From Anaeromyces robustus (Eukaryota > Neocallimastigomycota > Neocallimastigomycetes > Neocallimastigales > Neocallimastigaceae): a stretch of DNA of 64,000 bases. The stretch lies in assembly GCA_002104895.1 (NCBI GenBank), contig MCFG01000085.1, positions 1 through 64,000 of the forward strand. Reading direction: 5' to 3'. Numbering within the stretch: position 1 is the first letter of the stretch; the number at the start of each line of letters is the position of its first letter. A program made the translations under genes and the position numbers. Below are positions 27,987 through 45,994 of this stretch, piece by piece. The notes beneath the pieces were generated by a model. That model saw only the letters and a program-made list of their open reading frames with translations. It had not been told where the DNA came from and ran no database searches.

Positions 27987-29182
27987 TTATCGTATGCATT
28001 TATTATCATAATAAATATCTATTGGACTATCCATTGTAAGTACTCTTGTTGTTAAATAATTTGTTTGAGTAATAGATAATAAATTATTAGAATAAGTTGA
28101 AATATTATTGTTGTTATTTCGATTATTATTACGATTATGATTATGATTATGATTATGATTAAGATTAAGATTATGATGATTATTATTGGTATATCTTTCT
28201 TCGTTATTATAAATATCAATATTATTATTAATATTATTATTAATATTAATATTATTGTTGTTATTGTTATTATTTAAATTTGTTGTTAATTGTGGAATTC
28301 GAAATAAATTTAAAAGTTGATTTTTATAATACATTTCACATTCTTTACATAAGACAATAGAATAAGAAAAATCTTTATTACCAACATAAAATGATATATT
28401 ATCAATACAATTTATACAAAAAAGTTTATTACAGTAGGAGCAAAGTCCAAAATTGTTTTCACGTATTCTTTTTTCTATTTCTGATTTATCAAAAGAAATT
28501 AATGAAGTGTTAGAAGTTTCCTTAATACATGTTTTACAAAAACTTTTATTACAATTTTTTCCTGAACAAGTAATTAAACTTTCATTTTCATTTTTACATT
28601 TTTTACAAACATAAAAATCACATTTATCACACGATTTAAAAAGATAGCCTAAATTTTGACATTTTAAACTTTGTCCACATGACATACTATGACAATAACG
28701 ACATTGAAGTATATTTTTAGGTTGATTACAGGTATAACAATAATCATTATGACAAGTTGTACATTTTAAACCATGAGCTCTACAATCATAACAAAGATAT
28801 TCACCACCACATTTATTACACGTCCAAAGTGGACGACAATAATCACAATATGATTTTTTACATTCAAAACAATATGATAATTTATTTAATTTTTGAATAC
28901 TAGTATATGAATATAATTCCTTTTCATTACATATTTTAGTCATTTCATGACATTTATCACATACTTTAACATCAAGTTTAATATTTTTCCATAAAATATT
29001 AAATTGAATAACCGCTTCCTTTGTTGTATTTTTACAACCATATATAAATAAATATTTTAAATTTTTAAATAAATCTAAAAAATAGGTATCTGTATTTGTA
29101 TCTGTATTTGTATCTTTAATATTACATTTATCAATTAATTCTTTTTGAAGTTCTTCATTATTATCTTCGGTATTTATATTTA

Positions 29183-29216
<34 letters not shown>

Positions 29217-29696
29217 GATGGTGTTTATTTGATGATTTTCTTTTTCTTTTAAAGTTATTAAATTATTGTTATTTATGTGATTAAGAGTTTCAAAAAGTAA
29301 CTGAACATTAAAATCTGTTCCTCTAAGGTCAAGAATTATCAAATTATTAAGATAATTATTATTAAAATATAATATATTTATTTGTCTTGAATTAAAATTA
29401 CTCCAAAGTTTTAAATATTTTATATGAAATCTACACCTTTTTAATATAGTTTCATATATTTTTTTCCAATTCATTTTTTCTTCTTTATTTAATCGAGATT
29501 TGATAGTAACACTAGTTTCTACATATTTGTTTTCTAATTGTTGAAGTTTATTTTGAAAATTAATATTTTTCCAATGTTCTGATAATAATGGGTCAAAGGT
29601 GAGGTTATACCATAATTTACATACTAATGAACATTGAAGAAGTTCATTATATTTTAAATATCGAAAAACATAAGGTAATATTGTTTGTGGAATCAT
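27987..29696 (-). CDS. F-box protein with extended CxxC zinc-binding array
   Basis: Single exon, 569 residues. Residues 1-45 are an F-box (IPQTILPYVFRYLKYNELLQ, then CSLVCKLWYNLTFDPLLSEH), suggesting an SCF substrate adaptor. Residues ~50-240 include a short leucine-rich-like part (LNNLIILDLRGTDFNVQLLF; LKYLFIYGCKNTTKEAVIQF) interrupted by an Asn run. Residues ~245-452 carry about fourteen CxxC pairs in regular order (CDKC, CFEC, CDYC, CNKC, CYDC, CTTC, CYTC, CRYC, CDKC, CKKC, CKTC, CSYC, CINC, CKEC), alternately spaced like stacked zinc ribbons or RING/B-box-like fingers. No single finger matches a complete RING. The tail is Asn/His-rich (NHNHNHNHNRNNNRN). Comparable F-box plus Cys-rich proteins occur in early-diverging fungi. 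Substrate unknown. The ATG at 29696 directly precedes the F-box, which supports this start. Confidence 0.88.
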
Positions 29697-31515
29697 TTCT
29701 TTGTTACTTTTAAAGTAAAAAAAAAATTAAAAAATTAAGTAAAAAAAAAAGTAAATAATTTTATATTATACTTGCTTCTACTGTAGTAATACAAAAAGAA
29801 ATGATAAAATAATTATCTTCTTTATTTTTTATATTCTAATATTGTTTGTGAAAAAGGTTTGTTTGTATATATATAATAATTAATATTATTAATATATAAA
29901 TATTAAAAAGTATAGTATTCCTTTTTGTTTTATTTTTTTTAATAAGTTATTAAAGCTGCTTTTTATTTATTTATTATTATTTTTTTTTTGTTGCTGAAAA
30001 ATAATAACTTATTAAAAAAAAATAAAAGAATATATAAAATTTTAGCTTTTCTTTATATTAAATATTGTTAATTATTATATTGTATAAAAGTGTTTTGAAT
30101 AAAAAAACTTTTGCTGATATTATCAAAGCTCTTTTTTTTTTTTCTTTTTTTTTTATTTTAAGAAAATATTCTTTAAAAAAAATGAAATAAAAAAAAAAGT
30201 ATTATAAAAAAAGTTTTATTGTATTGATAAAAGTTTTTTTATTATTTTTTTAAACTTTTATATTATAATATTGTATATTGACATACTAAGATTATATTAA
30301 TTAATTATAAATAAAACAAACAATTATATCCATTATCTTATGAATTTATAAAATTAAAATATAAAATAAAATAAAATAAAATAAAAAAAAAAAGAAAAAA
30401 TAAAAAAAGAATAAAAAAAAATAATAATGTTTAAAATAATTATATTTAATATAAAAATTTATAAATAAAATGTTTAAAGATTATTTTTGTTTTAATCATT
30501 CGCTTATGTCATATTATATATTTATAAATTATTTATTTATTTATTATATTATATTATTATATTATACTATTAAAATATATTATTATATAATAAAATTTAA
30601 ATAAAATAATTAATAGTTATAATTATATATTAATTTTATTATATATTTTGTTATATAACTATTAATATAATATATATAATATAATATATAGAATATGATA
30701 TATTATTTTTTAAAAAAAATAAAAAAAATAATTTGTTTAACCATTTATAGTTAATTAAAAATTATTAATCATTGGATATTTAAATAAAAACAATATAAAT
30801 TAAAATTTAAATAGATAATGAAAAAAAAATTAAAAAAAATATTTTTTAATATATAATTTTATATATTTTTTATATATTATTATAAAAATATTAATATTAA
30901 TATTTTAATATAAAATATTAATATTTTAATATAAAAGATAAAAATATAAAAAAATTTTTTTTATTTAAATTAAATGGCCAATAAATTTGAGATTGTTACA
31001 CTTTTTATAATAATTTTAAAAATATTTAAAATTGAATTATCAGATTATTTATTTAATTATTATTTATATATTCATTTAATATTATATATAATTATATTAA
31101 TAATATTTTATTTATTTATTTATTATATATATATTGATTTATTCATTTATATAATATATTATGTTTTAAAAATTTATTAAAAAAAATTATTATAAAATAA
31201 TTAATAATATAAAGAAAAGCTAAATAAAAATAAATATAAATGTACATTATAAAAATCTTTATAATTGAAAAAATAAAGAGTTGTTATAAAATCATCTAAA
31301 TATGATATAAACATTGTTTTAAATACATATTTATTTAATATAATATAGTATTTATTATAATATTACATAATAATAATAAATAATAATATAATACAACAAA
31401 AATAATTATTAGCAAACTAGATAAACCAGATATGTTTAATACTTATATTATAAGTAAATAAATAAATAAAATAAGAAAATAAATAATAAAAGTATATTAA
31501 ATTAATTTGACATTA
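29697..31515. other. Intergenic; upstream of the CxxC F-box gene
   Basis: Contains the promoter region of the gene ending at 29696 and the 3' flank of the RING gene. Sequence is homopolymer A/T with ATTAATATTTTAATATAAAA duplications near 30890-30940. The open frame at 30974-31180 is Ile/Tyr/Phe only and is not credible. Confidence 0.7.
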
Positions 31516-34286
31516 TTAATAATTATAAATGTGTTTATTGGAATTTTCGAATTTATTATTATTTGGATTATTAGATAGTTCTTGTTCATGATTAGAATTA
31601 TTCATTATATTTTCCATATCAATAATATTATCATTTGTATTAATATTATTGTTATTGTCATTATCATTATTATTATTTTCATTATTTATATTATTATTAG
31701 TTATATTATTATCAGTAATATCTATCTCATTTTCATAATTGGTATGATATGGGTCATTATCATTATTATTATTTTGAATATTAGTTGTAGAAGAATTATT
31801 TTTTGAATGTTTAGTTGACTTAAAGAAATCTCGATGTTCTTTAACAAATTTTAATCGATATTTTCTTGTTTTTTCTCGTTCCTTTTTCCTTTGTTCCTTC
31901 TTCACAAAATATTCATGAATATCCATTTTACAAATTGGACATAAAACTGAAGATGTTAACATCCATGAATCTATACACTTTTTTAATATATAATAAAAAA
32001 TTAATTCATAAATTATTAACAATTATTATATTAAAGATAATATGTATATAACTATAATATTATATAATATATTTATAAAACTTAAGATTCATTTTTACTA
32101 ATAAATATACATATATATATATTTATATATTACATCTTTATGAAATTCATGACCACATGGTAATTTTCTAAGTTCATCATTTAATTGGTATTGATCAATA
32201 CATATTGCACAAATTTCAGCAGATGATGAAGCATCAGGATTAAAGGATAAATGATTATATATTTCTGAATAAGATGAAGTTATAGATGCTGATTTAATAG
32301 AAGAATTATAATCTTTTTTATCTGTCATAGATTTTTCATCAAAAATATATCGAATAGAACTATCATTATTTTTAATATTATTATCATAATTTATGTTATC
32401 ATTGTTATTTATATTTTCTTCATTAATATTTCTTTCTGTCATTTCTAAATTATTATCATTCCCTTTATTCTTTATTGATTTTAATCCATCTTTATTATAT
32501 AAATATGGTAAATTAATTTTCTTACCTATAATTTTTATAAATGTAATAATATATATATATTTATAATTATAATCGTTATTAATATTATATAGAAATGTAT
32601 TTTTATTTATTTCTTTTTTATTTATTATAATTTTTTAATATATAATATCACCATTTGAATTTTTATATTGATGTTTTTTATTTTTAAAACGGAAAGTTGG
32701 ACATTTATTTAAATCTTCTGTACTTAAGGTTTGTTGTTGTTGATTATGTCCGAAATTCATAAAGGCTAATGGTACTGGATTAATATTATTATTAAAACTA
32801 TTATTATCTCTATTGGCAACTCCCATTAAATTACCGTGATTATTATAAAGGAAGTAATTTATAACATAAGATAATATTATGAAACCAAGCATAATACCTA
32901 TAACTCCTAAAACTATCCAAAGCACAACAAGACCTGAATCTTCATTTTCTTCACTTAGTGTATTATAAGTATAAGATTCATGATAAACGGTTGAATCAAA
33001 ATCATTATTTTCTTTACTTCTTTTTTGACATTGTTTTAATAAAATATTATTATTACTATTATTATCATTATTATTATTATTTTTTTTATTATCATTATCA
33101 TTTGGAAATCTATTAAATTTTATTGTAATAAACTTTTCATTGATATAGTTTTTTTTATACATTTCTTTTATCATTTTAAATTTATTATCATTTCTTTTTT
33201 ATAATTATTATTATTAGTATTATTAATATTTTTTATATTCTATTCAAAATATATTATATATATAATAATATAATAATAAATAGTATAATAGTATATGTAT
33301 AAATAATTACTTAAAAGTTCTAATTTCTGATAATGTATAAAAACATGGAGTTGATAATTCAATAGAAGATTTTAAATATAAATATTTATAAATATTATGT
33401 ACTTTTAAAAATTCTATTGCTTTTTTATTATAGGTTGATGGTTTTATATCATCTTGAATATTAATATTTAAATTTTTAATCAGAGAATGAGGAGTATATA
33501 AAATAATAGCTTTAAAATTTAATGAATCAAGAAATTTTAATGTATCTTCTTCTATTAAACTCAATGATATAAAGGCAATGGAATTTTGATATTTTTTAAT
33601 TTTAATTTTTTCATTCCTAAATTTTTCTAAGTCCTTTTCTTTTATTAAATAATATTTTCCCTAGATATATGTATATATAGATAGATAGAAAAAAAGAAAA
33701 AATTATTTTTAATTAGTATAAATTAATGTAATATATAATATAGAGTAAATATTTTCATTAAATATAATTATATATATAATGTATAAGATACATTTATTTG
33801 ATGAGAATCAAATGATATATTCCTTGTACCAATTTCAAAATTATAATTTAATACTTGTTTATCCCATAACCAGTTTAAATCAGAAAAAGATAGTTTCGAT
33901 TTATTTGTAAATTCATTAAATAAATCAATTTTTTTTACGGATTCATTGTCATTATCTTTTATAATAGAGTTATTAATATTTAATGTATCATTATATAAAA
34001 TAATATTAGATACAATAATATTAATATTATTTGAAGATGATTGTGAAGAACCATGATTTGATTTTTCCATATATTTATCTGTATTTAAAGAAATATAATT
34101 AAAATATAATGATGAAGTAAATTCTTTTTTATTATTATATTTATTTTCTATTCCTTTATTATTTTTCAATAGTTTATGAATTTTATTATCATAATTAAGA
34201 TTTTTACAAAAAATACATAAACTATTATCGTTTTGAAATAATGGAAATAAAAAAAAGAATAATAATAGTAAAATATTATATTTCAT
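31516..34286 (-). CDS. PA-TM-RING-type E3 ubiquitin ligase candidate
   Basis: Five exons with matching phases: 34286-33792, 33660-33311, 33193-32652, 32525-32134 and 31977-31516, about 746 residues. Exon 1 begins with a signal peptide (NILLLLFFFLFPLF). Exon 2 resembles a divergent protease-associated domain (SLIEEDTLKFLDSLNFKAII, then LYTPHSL). Exon 3 has one membrane helix (GLVVLWIVLGVIGIMLGFII). A RING-H2 finger is completed only when exons 4 and 5 are joined: CAICIDQYQLNDELRKLPCG ends exon 4 with HEFHKD, and exon 5 supplies CIDSWMLTSSVLCPIC. All eight ligands are present in C-x2-C...C-x-H-x2-H-x2-C...C-x2-C order. This layout matches the RNF13/GRAIL family, endomembrane E3 ligases with a lumenal PA domain and a cytosolic RING. 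A basic segment and an Asn/Asp-rich tail follow the RING. The donor of exon 3 is GTGATA, less typical than the others. Confidence 0.85.
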
Positions 34287-35984
34287 TGCTATTATAAATA
34301 TATATATATTTATTTTTATCTTAAATTAATATTATTATCACTTTTTTCTTTAATTTTTTTTTCAAAAAAATTTTTTAAAAAAAAAGTAGTATTAAGAAAA
34401 AAAAAATTTTTTATTTATCTAAAAATTAAAGAAAAGAAAAAGTAGAATTTTTCTTTTCATTCATATATATATATTCTATCTTTTTATTATATTTTATAAT
34501 GAAATATAAACTATTTTAATTTAATATATATTCATTATTTAATTTTCAAATATATTTATATATAAATATACAGAATTCAAAGAAAAAGTGTTAAATATCA
34601 ACTGTTAAATAAAAAGACATTTATAACACAAATAACCTTTTATAAAATATGAATTATAAAATTCGATTATATTAATTGAATTGTATTATAATATATAAAA
34701 ATAAACTTTAATGTTATAATTAATACATAAATACATACATTAAATTTTTTATATAATCTATTTAAAGAAATATATATATATTATCATTTATTATTAATAG
34801 GTGTGAAATTGAACAAAAAAAATTTTTATACAAAAGATAATTCTTTATGTGAAAAGTAATGTGATAAAAAATCTTTAACAATGTACATTGAAATACAATA
34901 TACAATATTTATATTTATATAAATACATAAAAACTATATCTTTTGTATATATTATTATATTTTTATTATTTTTTTTTTTATATTTTTAATTTTATGTTTT
35001 ATATTATTTTTGCAAATATATACATATAAAAGATATGATAAAATGGATAAATATCATAATAACTTTTTTTTAAAATATATTTAATTTGTACTATCAAAAA
35101 AAAAAAAAAAAATTATAGATTCAAAAATAATTACTTTGAAAATTATTTCATTAATTTAGATTAATTTATTTATTTATTTATTTATTAATTTATTCATTCA
35201 TTTATATATATTAATTTATATAATTATTTATATAATATATATTTATTTTTATTATTTAAATTGATTTTTACTGATTTTTTTTTTTTAAATAAATTGAACA
35301 GAATTATTTAATTTATCTGTTATAATATATTAATTAAAAAAAAAAATGTATTTGGATGGTTTTCGTGTAACCTAAATTAAATTCTAATTAATTATTTTGG
35401 TACTAAACCATTTTTTCTTCTATTTATATATATTATTTTTTTATTTGAAATTCGTTAAAAAGATATAATTACTTACTCATAATTTTAAATAAATATTTTT
35501 TTTAATTGAATATAATTAATTGGAAAATTAATTAAATGATTAATTAATTATTTTTATTTATTTAACAATTAATCTATTTACTTCTATATTACATTATAAA
35601 CTTCAGATAATGGTAATACATTTTATATTTATATTTTTATTTTATAATCTATACAATTAAAATAAATTATAATGAAAAAATAATTTAAAATTTAAAAATT
35701 AATAATTGAAATTTTATATAATTAATTATTATTTCATTATTTTATATTATATATATTATTATTCATTTAATGTTTTTATTTTTCTTATTGGCTTTTCTTT
35801 TTCCTTTTTTCTTTCTTTTTTTTTTTTTTTTTTGAATTTTTTTTCTAAATTTTTGAATTAAAAAGATCCAAATTAAAGGTATATATTAAGAAAATATAAA
35901 ATTTTGAAAAGAATTTTTTTTTTTTTTATTCAAATAAATTAAATAACTAATATATATGCATATGTATAGAAAATATTTCAACAG
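34287..35984. other. Divergent intergenic region
   Basis: Lies between the 5' ends of the RING gene (-) and the SNF2 gene (+), so both promoters should be here. A possible untranslated first exon of the SNF2 gene ends with the GTATAT donor at 35879. No other gene or strong motif seen. Confidence 0.65.
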
Positions 35985-36067
35985 ATAACAATTTTAGTGA
36001 CAGTGATAATGAATACAATATTAATCAAGTATTTGATGATAAGGAATCCAATAATGAAAATGATTCC

Positions 36068-40598
<4,531 letters not shown>

Positions 40599-41289
40599 AA
40601 AATAAAAAAATAAAAAAAATAAAAAATAGATAATACAAAAAAAAATAATATAGTATTGTATAATCCTTTGGATTATTCTATATTATTGATTAAATAAAAT
40701 TATTTAATTTTTTAAATTTATTTAATAAATTAATGAAATAAATAAAAAAATGTATAATTGTAATTAGTAATTAATAATTGTAATAATAATAATTTATAAA
40801 TAAAACTTTTTTTGTAATAATAATAATAATTTATAAATAAAGCTTTTTTTTTTTTTTGTAATAAATAAAAATATTTATAAGAGCAATATATATAAAAAAA
40901 ATCATAATATTTAAATATATATAATGCATTATTATGGTGGGATATAAAGAAGAAATTATTGGTAATATAAATTTTTATTTATTATTTAAAATTATTATAA
41001 ATCTTATTATATATTTTTATTATATATTTGAATTCTATAATATACATATATTCTATAAGATATGTATATTATAGAATAATAGAATATTCTATAAACATAT
41101 AATAATATTTATAATAACTATTTTTATTTTTTGTATATTTATAATAATTATAATAATTGTTTTATAGTAATTATTTGGTGATTATTATACGAAAGAGAAT
41201 ATGACCTATATTAATGAAGTATTTTCTATTTTATTTTAACATTATTTTTAAATATATATGTTGTCGTAATCTATTAATGGATAATATAT

Positions 41290-41321
<32 letters not shown>

Positions 41322-41995
41322 TAAAATATGCATATTTTATTATTTTTAATAATAGTTTTAATATTTTATTATTTTTAATATTTTATTATTTTTAATATTT
41401 TATTAAAATAATTTTTTAATGATTAAATTTTTAATATATTAAATAAAATAATATATCTATGTATGTTAGCCAATAATCATATGGAATCCTGCCTAACATT
41501 CCTGCCTAATATTACTGCCTAATATTACTGCCTAATATATTTATAATAAAAAAAATTTATTTTTGAATATTTAAAGAAAAATTTTTTTCTTTTTTTTTTT
41601 TTGTTCTTTGAAAACAAAAAAAATAAACTATAAATAGTAAAAATAATAAAATAATAATATATAATTAACTTTTTTTTTTTCATATATTTTATTTTCAATT
41701 TTTGTTTAAGTAACAAAAAATAATTAACCTGAAATATAATAAAAATAAAGAGAATAACCTTTATATGTATAATTAATAGAATAAAAATATAATAATAAAA
41801 CAAAAAATAAAAAAAAAAAAAAATAATATATATAAAAAATTATATATAAACCTATATATAATATATATATAAAATATAAAATAATATAATATTTTTAACA
41901 GTTATTTTTTAGTTATATTATTATCATATTTTCATTTATTTCTTTTTTCTTCCTCTAAATTTCAAATAGTATAAAGTTAATATAAATTTGTAAAA
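40599..41995. other. Intergenic
   Basis: No gene supported. There is a 30-bp duplication near 40780-40860 (AATAATAATTTATAAATAAA twice), a 13-bp tandem repeat, and a short coding-like scrap at 41167-41236 (FGDYYTKENMTYINEVFSIL) that cannot be joined in frame to anything nearby. Confidence 0.7.
41488..41539. repeat. 13-bp tandem repeat, four copies
   Basis: Four units of the form (C/A)CTGCCTAA(C/T)AT(T/A) begin at 41488, 41501, 41514 and 41527. They are notable for a GCC triplet in otherwise pure A/T sequence. Confidence 0.9.
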
Positions 41996-42730
41996 ATGAC
42001 TCAATTTATCTTAGTAATTATTATTATTTTTATCCTATTCTTATTTATTGGCATTATTGGTTACTTCAAAAGTAAAGCTAATAAAAGCAATAAAAGAAGA
42101 AAAAATGAAGGTAACAATAATAACAACAATAACAACAGTATCAAAAACAATGTCAGTGGAGGAAATAATAAAAATATTAATAATAAAAAAGAGAAAATAA
42201 CAAAAAAAGAAAAATCTATTGATGATCTTGATCTTGATCTTGATCTTGATATTGATAGTGACGGTGATGATAATGATAATGATACAAATAATGATAATAA
42301 TAATATACAAATCATCTGTAATACTTATGATGATAAAGTGGAAAACGATAATGAAAAAGATATAACCCATGAAAAAGAATCTAATAAAGTTTGTAATAAT
42401 GATAATAAAGACAATTTAAATGAAATTCATGACAATAACACAAACAATACTAAAGTAACTCATGATAGTAACACACACACAGGAACAGGAAATTCAGATA
42501 GTAAAGCAACACATTCTAATGATACTCATACTGGTATTATATCTTTTTTACATAGTCATAATAACCATCATGATACTTCACCTTATTCACATAGTCATAA
42601 CAATTATTATAGCCATCATGATACTACTCCATCTTATTCACATAGTCATAGTAATTATTATAGCCATGATACTGGTTATGGAGGTGATTATGGAGGTTAC
42701 AGTGGAGGTGATTGTGGAGGCTGTGATTAA
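41996..42730 (+). CDS. Small membrane-anchored Asp/Asn- and His-rich protein, unknown function
   Basis: Single exon, 244 residues. Residues 2-24 (TQFILVIIIIFILFLFIGII) form one membrane helix, followed at once by a basic stretch (KSKANKSNKRRK), so the rest is probably cytosolic (type III anchor) unless the helix is cleaved. Then come Asn-rich and acidic low-complexity parts, including four LD repeats and a long Asp/Asn stretch. The last ~70 residues alternate His, Ser and Tyr (YSHSHNNYYSHHDTTPSY) and end in a Gly-rich tail with a CGGCD terminus. His clusters with a terminal Cys pair could bind zinc, copper or nickel, but this is inference. No family recognised. The ATG at 41996 is the first in frame and starts the helix. 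Confidence 0.7.
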   Translation: MTQFILVIIIIFILFLFIGIIGYFKSKANKSNKRRKNEGNNNNNNNNSIKNNVSGGNNKNINNKKEKITKKEKSIDDLDLDLDLDIDSDGDDNDNDTNNDNNNIQIICNTYDDKVENDNEKDITHEKESNKVCNNDNKDNLNEIHDNNTNNTKVTHDSNTHTGTGNSDSKATHSNDTHTGIISFLHSHNNHHDTSPYSHSHNNYYSHHDTTPSYSHSHSNYYSHDTGYGGDYGGYSGGDCGGCD

Positions 42731-44058
42731 AGAAATTAAGAAAATATTTTATGTTAAAATAAAATAAAGAATAATTATTATATTACTTTAATTTAGTGAT
42801 ATTTTTTGGAATAATCCAATTATTTCAACTAAATATTTAAAGATAAGATAATACATGTAAAATAATTGAAATATTTAGAATATATGAATATATTATAAAA
42901 TATTATATTTTTATATTTTGAATTTTAACTATTTAAATTTTAGTTAAAATTATAAATTTAAAAAAAAAATAAAATAAAATAAAATAAAAAAATAATCATA
43001 AAATAAATAAAAAAAATAAAAAAAATAAAAAAAAATAAATGTAAAAATAATAATAAATAAACTAAATAAATAATAAGATCAAATAAAGTAAAATAAAAAA
43101 GAATATATACATTTTGTGTTTAAGTTTGATAATGTTAATTCAATACATTTTAAATCTATATTAATAATATTTAATATGTAAAATTATTCATAATTAGTAT
43201 TACCTAAAGTAATTAATTATATTAAATATAAAGTTATTGATTTCTTTGGGTGATAATATATCAAAATCAAATCATTATTATTATTTTTTTTTTATAATAA
43301 TAAAATTTAAAATTTTTTATATTAATATTAATATTAATCTTAATATAAATTTAATATATTTTAATATAATAGAAATATAATATCATATTAATTATAGTTT
43401 ATTGATTAAAATTAAATTCATGTGTTTTTTTTTTTTTTTTTTTATTGATTAAAATTAAATTGATTTCATGCTTTTTTTTTACATAATTTTTTCTATTTTT
43501 CTATATAAAAAAGGAGAGTCATATAGATGATTGAAAATAATTATTATTATGGTATATTATATATCTTAATTTTTCTTTTCATTCTTTTTTTTTAAAAAAG
43601 AAAAAAAAAATTAAAAATATATATATTTGAAATTAAATATTTATTATGAATTTTTTAAAATAATTGTTTTTTATCATTTGTTTATAAAAAATTAATTATG
43701 ATAATTATTATGATTAAGAAATTTAACAAAAAAAAAATTAAAAAAAAAAAATAAATAAATTAAAAAATAAAAATTGTTAATATAATAATAAATTAATAGG
43801 TATGTGTATGGATTTAAAAAATAAAAAAATTTTTTTTCAAAAATAAATTAAAATAGATTATTTTACATTAAATTCAATTATTATAAGTTAATAAATATGA
43901 TAAAAAAAAAATCTGAATTATTATTATTAGTATTATTATATTTTCTTCTATTATTATTATTTTTAATTATTATTGTTATTTTATTATTTAATTCTTCTTC
44001 CTCGACTTTTCTTTTCTTTTTTCTTATTTTTCTTTTTTTCTTAAAAAATTAATAGACT
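42731..44058. other. Intergenic, convergent 3' flanks
   Basis: Between the 3' ends of the His-rich gene (+) and the AT-hook gene (-). A 20-base block (TTTATTGATTAAAATTAAAT) is repeated at about 43399 and 43440 around a poly(T) run. No gene seen. Confidence 0.75.
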
Positions 44059-44428
44059 TTATTCATTATGTTTATTAATAAAATAACGACCACTCGAAAA
44101 TGTTTCACGATAATGAAGAATTTCTGTAATCCAATCATAACTTTTTTGATTACATTTACAAATATCTTCAGATTCTTGATAATCTTTATTTTCTGTACGC
44201 ATATAAATCCATATTATAAATTCAGGCATTAAAACATAACGACAAAGTTTATCTATATAACTCATTTCATTAACATTTAATGATGACATTAAAGTATCAC
44301 TTTCATTTGTTTTTTGACTTTCACTTATCGTTTCTGTAAATAATTTTATTTTTTTACTACGAGTTGCATGTTCTTTTGAAGTAAAAGAAGAATCTTTCAT
44401 TAAATAATTATTACTATGATTGTTCTCT

Positions 44429-44460
<32 letters not shown>

Positions 44461-44846
44461 GTTCTCTTCATGATTATTATTAATATTATTATTTTCTTCT
44501 CTTAATTTAATTAATCTATCTTCACTGATATTTATGTTTATTGGTAAATCTTCTAAAATTAAAGTTTTACTTGCTAAAGCTAATTTAAATTGATTAATGG
44601 TATATTCAATTTCATTATTAGTTAAAATTCCTAAAAAATTATTTTCTATTAATTCTTTAAAAGTTTTAGCTGAACTTAAACTTAGATTTATAAAATTTTT
44701 ATATCTCCATGAATATCGTTCTAAAAAATTATTAGCTTCTGGTATAAATATATTTACAAATTTATCTAATTCTTCATCCTATATATATATATATATTAAA
44801 ATAAAATAATATTAAAATTTATATATTAATAATATAATTTTTTTTA

Positions 44847-44877
<31 letters not shown>

Positions 44878-44995
44878 GTGAATTTCATTATTATTATTAT
44901 TATTATATTTTAATTTAATCTATTTAGTATTATTTACACTATAAGATCTCATATCAACATCATTTTCTGATCTTTGCTCACCAAGCTATTTTATT

Positions 44996-45083
<88 letters not shown>

Positions 45084-45088
45084 ATCAA

Positions 45089-45123
<35 letters not shown>

Positions 45124-45899
45124 ATCAATAAATAAATAAATAATATATCATTTATATTATATATATATATATAAATGAACCAAAAGAAATATTATATTTA
45201 TTCTGTTTAAATTAAATTTTTATAAATTTATAATACCTCAACAGTTAAAAATTCTGGTTGATATTTTGTATAAAATTTATTTCTTTTAACTTTTAATTTA
45301 TAGCCTGTCCAAAATAATAATTTATATTCTTTAGTTTTTTGAGAATAGGAAAGAATTTTAGCAGGATGATATCTTTTATCATATTTATAAAATGCTAATA
45401 CACCTTCCCCTGGTATCATTAATCTTTATTATTATTTTTATAACCAAAATGTATATATATATATTTATAAGATATAGTAAATAAATAAATTAATTAATTA
45501 ATTAATTAATTAATTAATTAATAAGAAAAAAATAAAATAAAATAAAATATAATTATTAAACTTATATAATAATAATAATAATAATAATTATAATAAAAAC
45601 ACTAAAAATTTTACGTTTTATCAATAAATATATCATCATCTTCTTCATCTGAGGATTTAAATATACTATCAATAATAGCAAATGGATCTTTATCCATTGA
45701 TTTTTTTTTAATTTTAGGACCCCTTTTTTTAGATTCTTGTGATAATTCATGAAATGATCGATCAAAAGCTTCTTCTACTGAAGGAATTTCATCATCATCA
45801 TCATCATCATCATCATCTCCTATAATATCTTTTATACTACTTTCTTTTAATCTCAATGAAATTACTTCATTAATCTTTGCTTTAGTTAATTCTAATATT

Positions 45900-45994
<95 letters not shown>

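Noticed and set aside
40934-41182. Two-exon micro-frame starting MVGYKEEII
   Set aside because: A GTAATA donor and TATAG acceptor can be paired, but the product is only 13 residues and the downstream coding-like frame at 41167 is in another phase.
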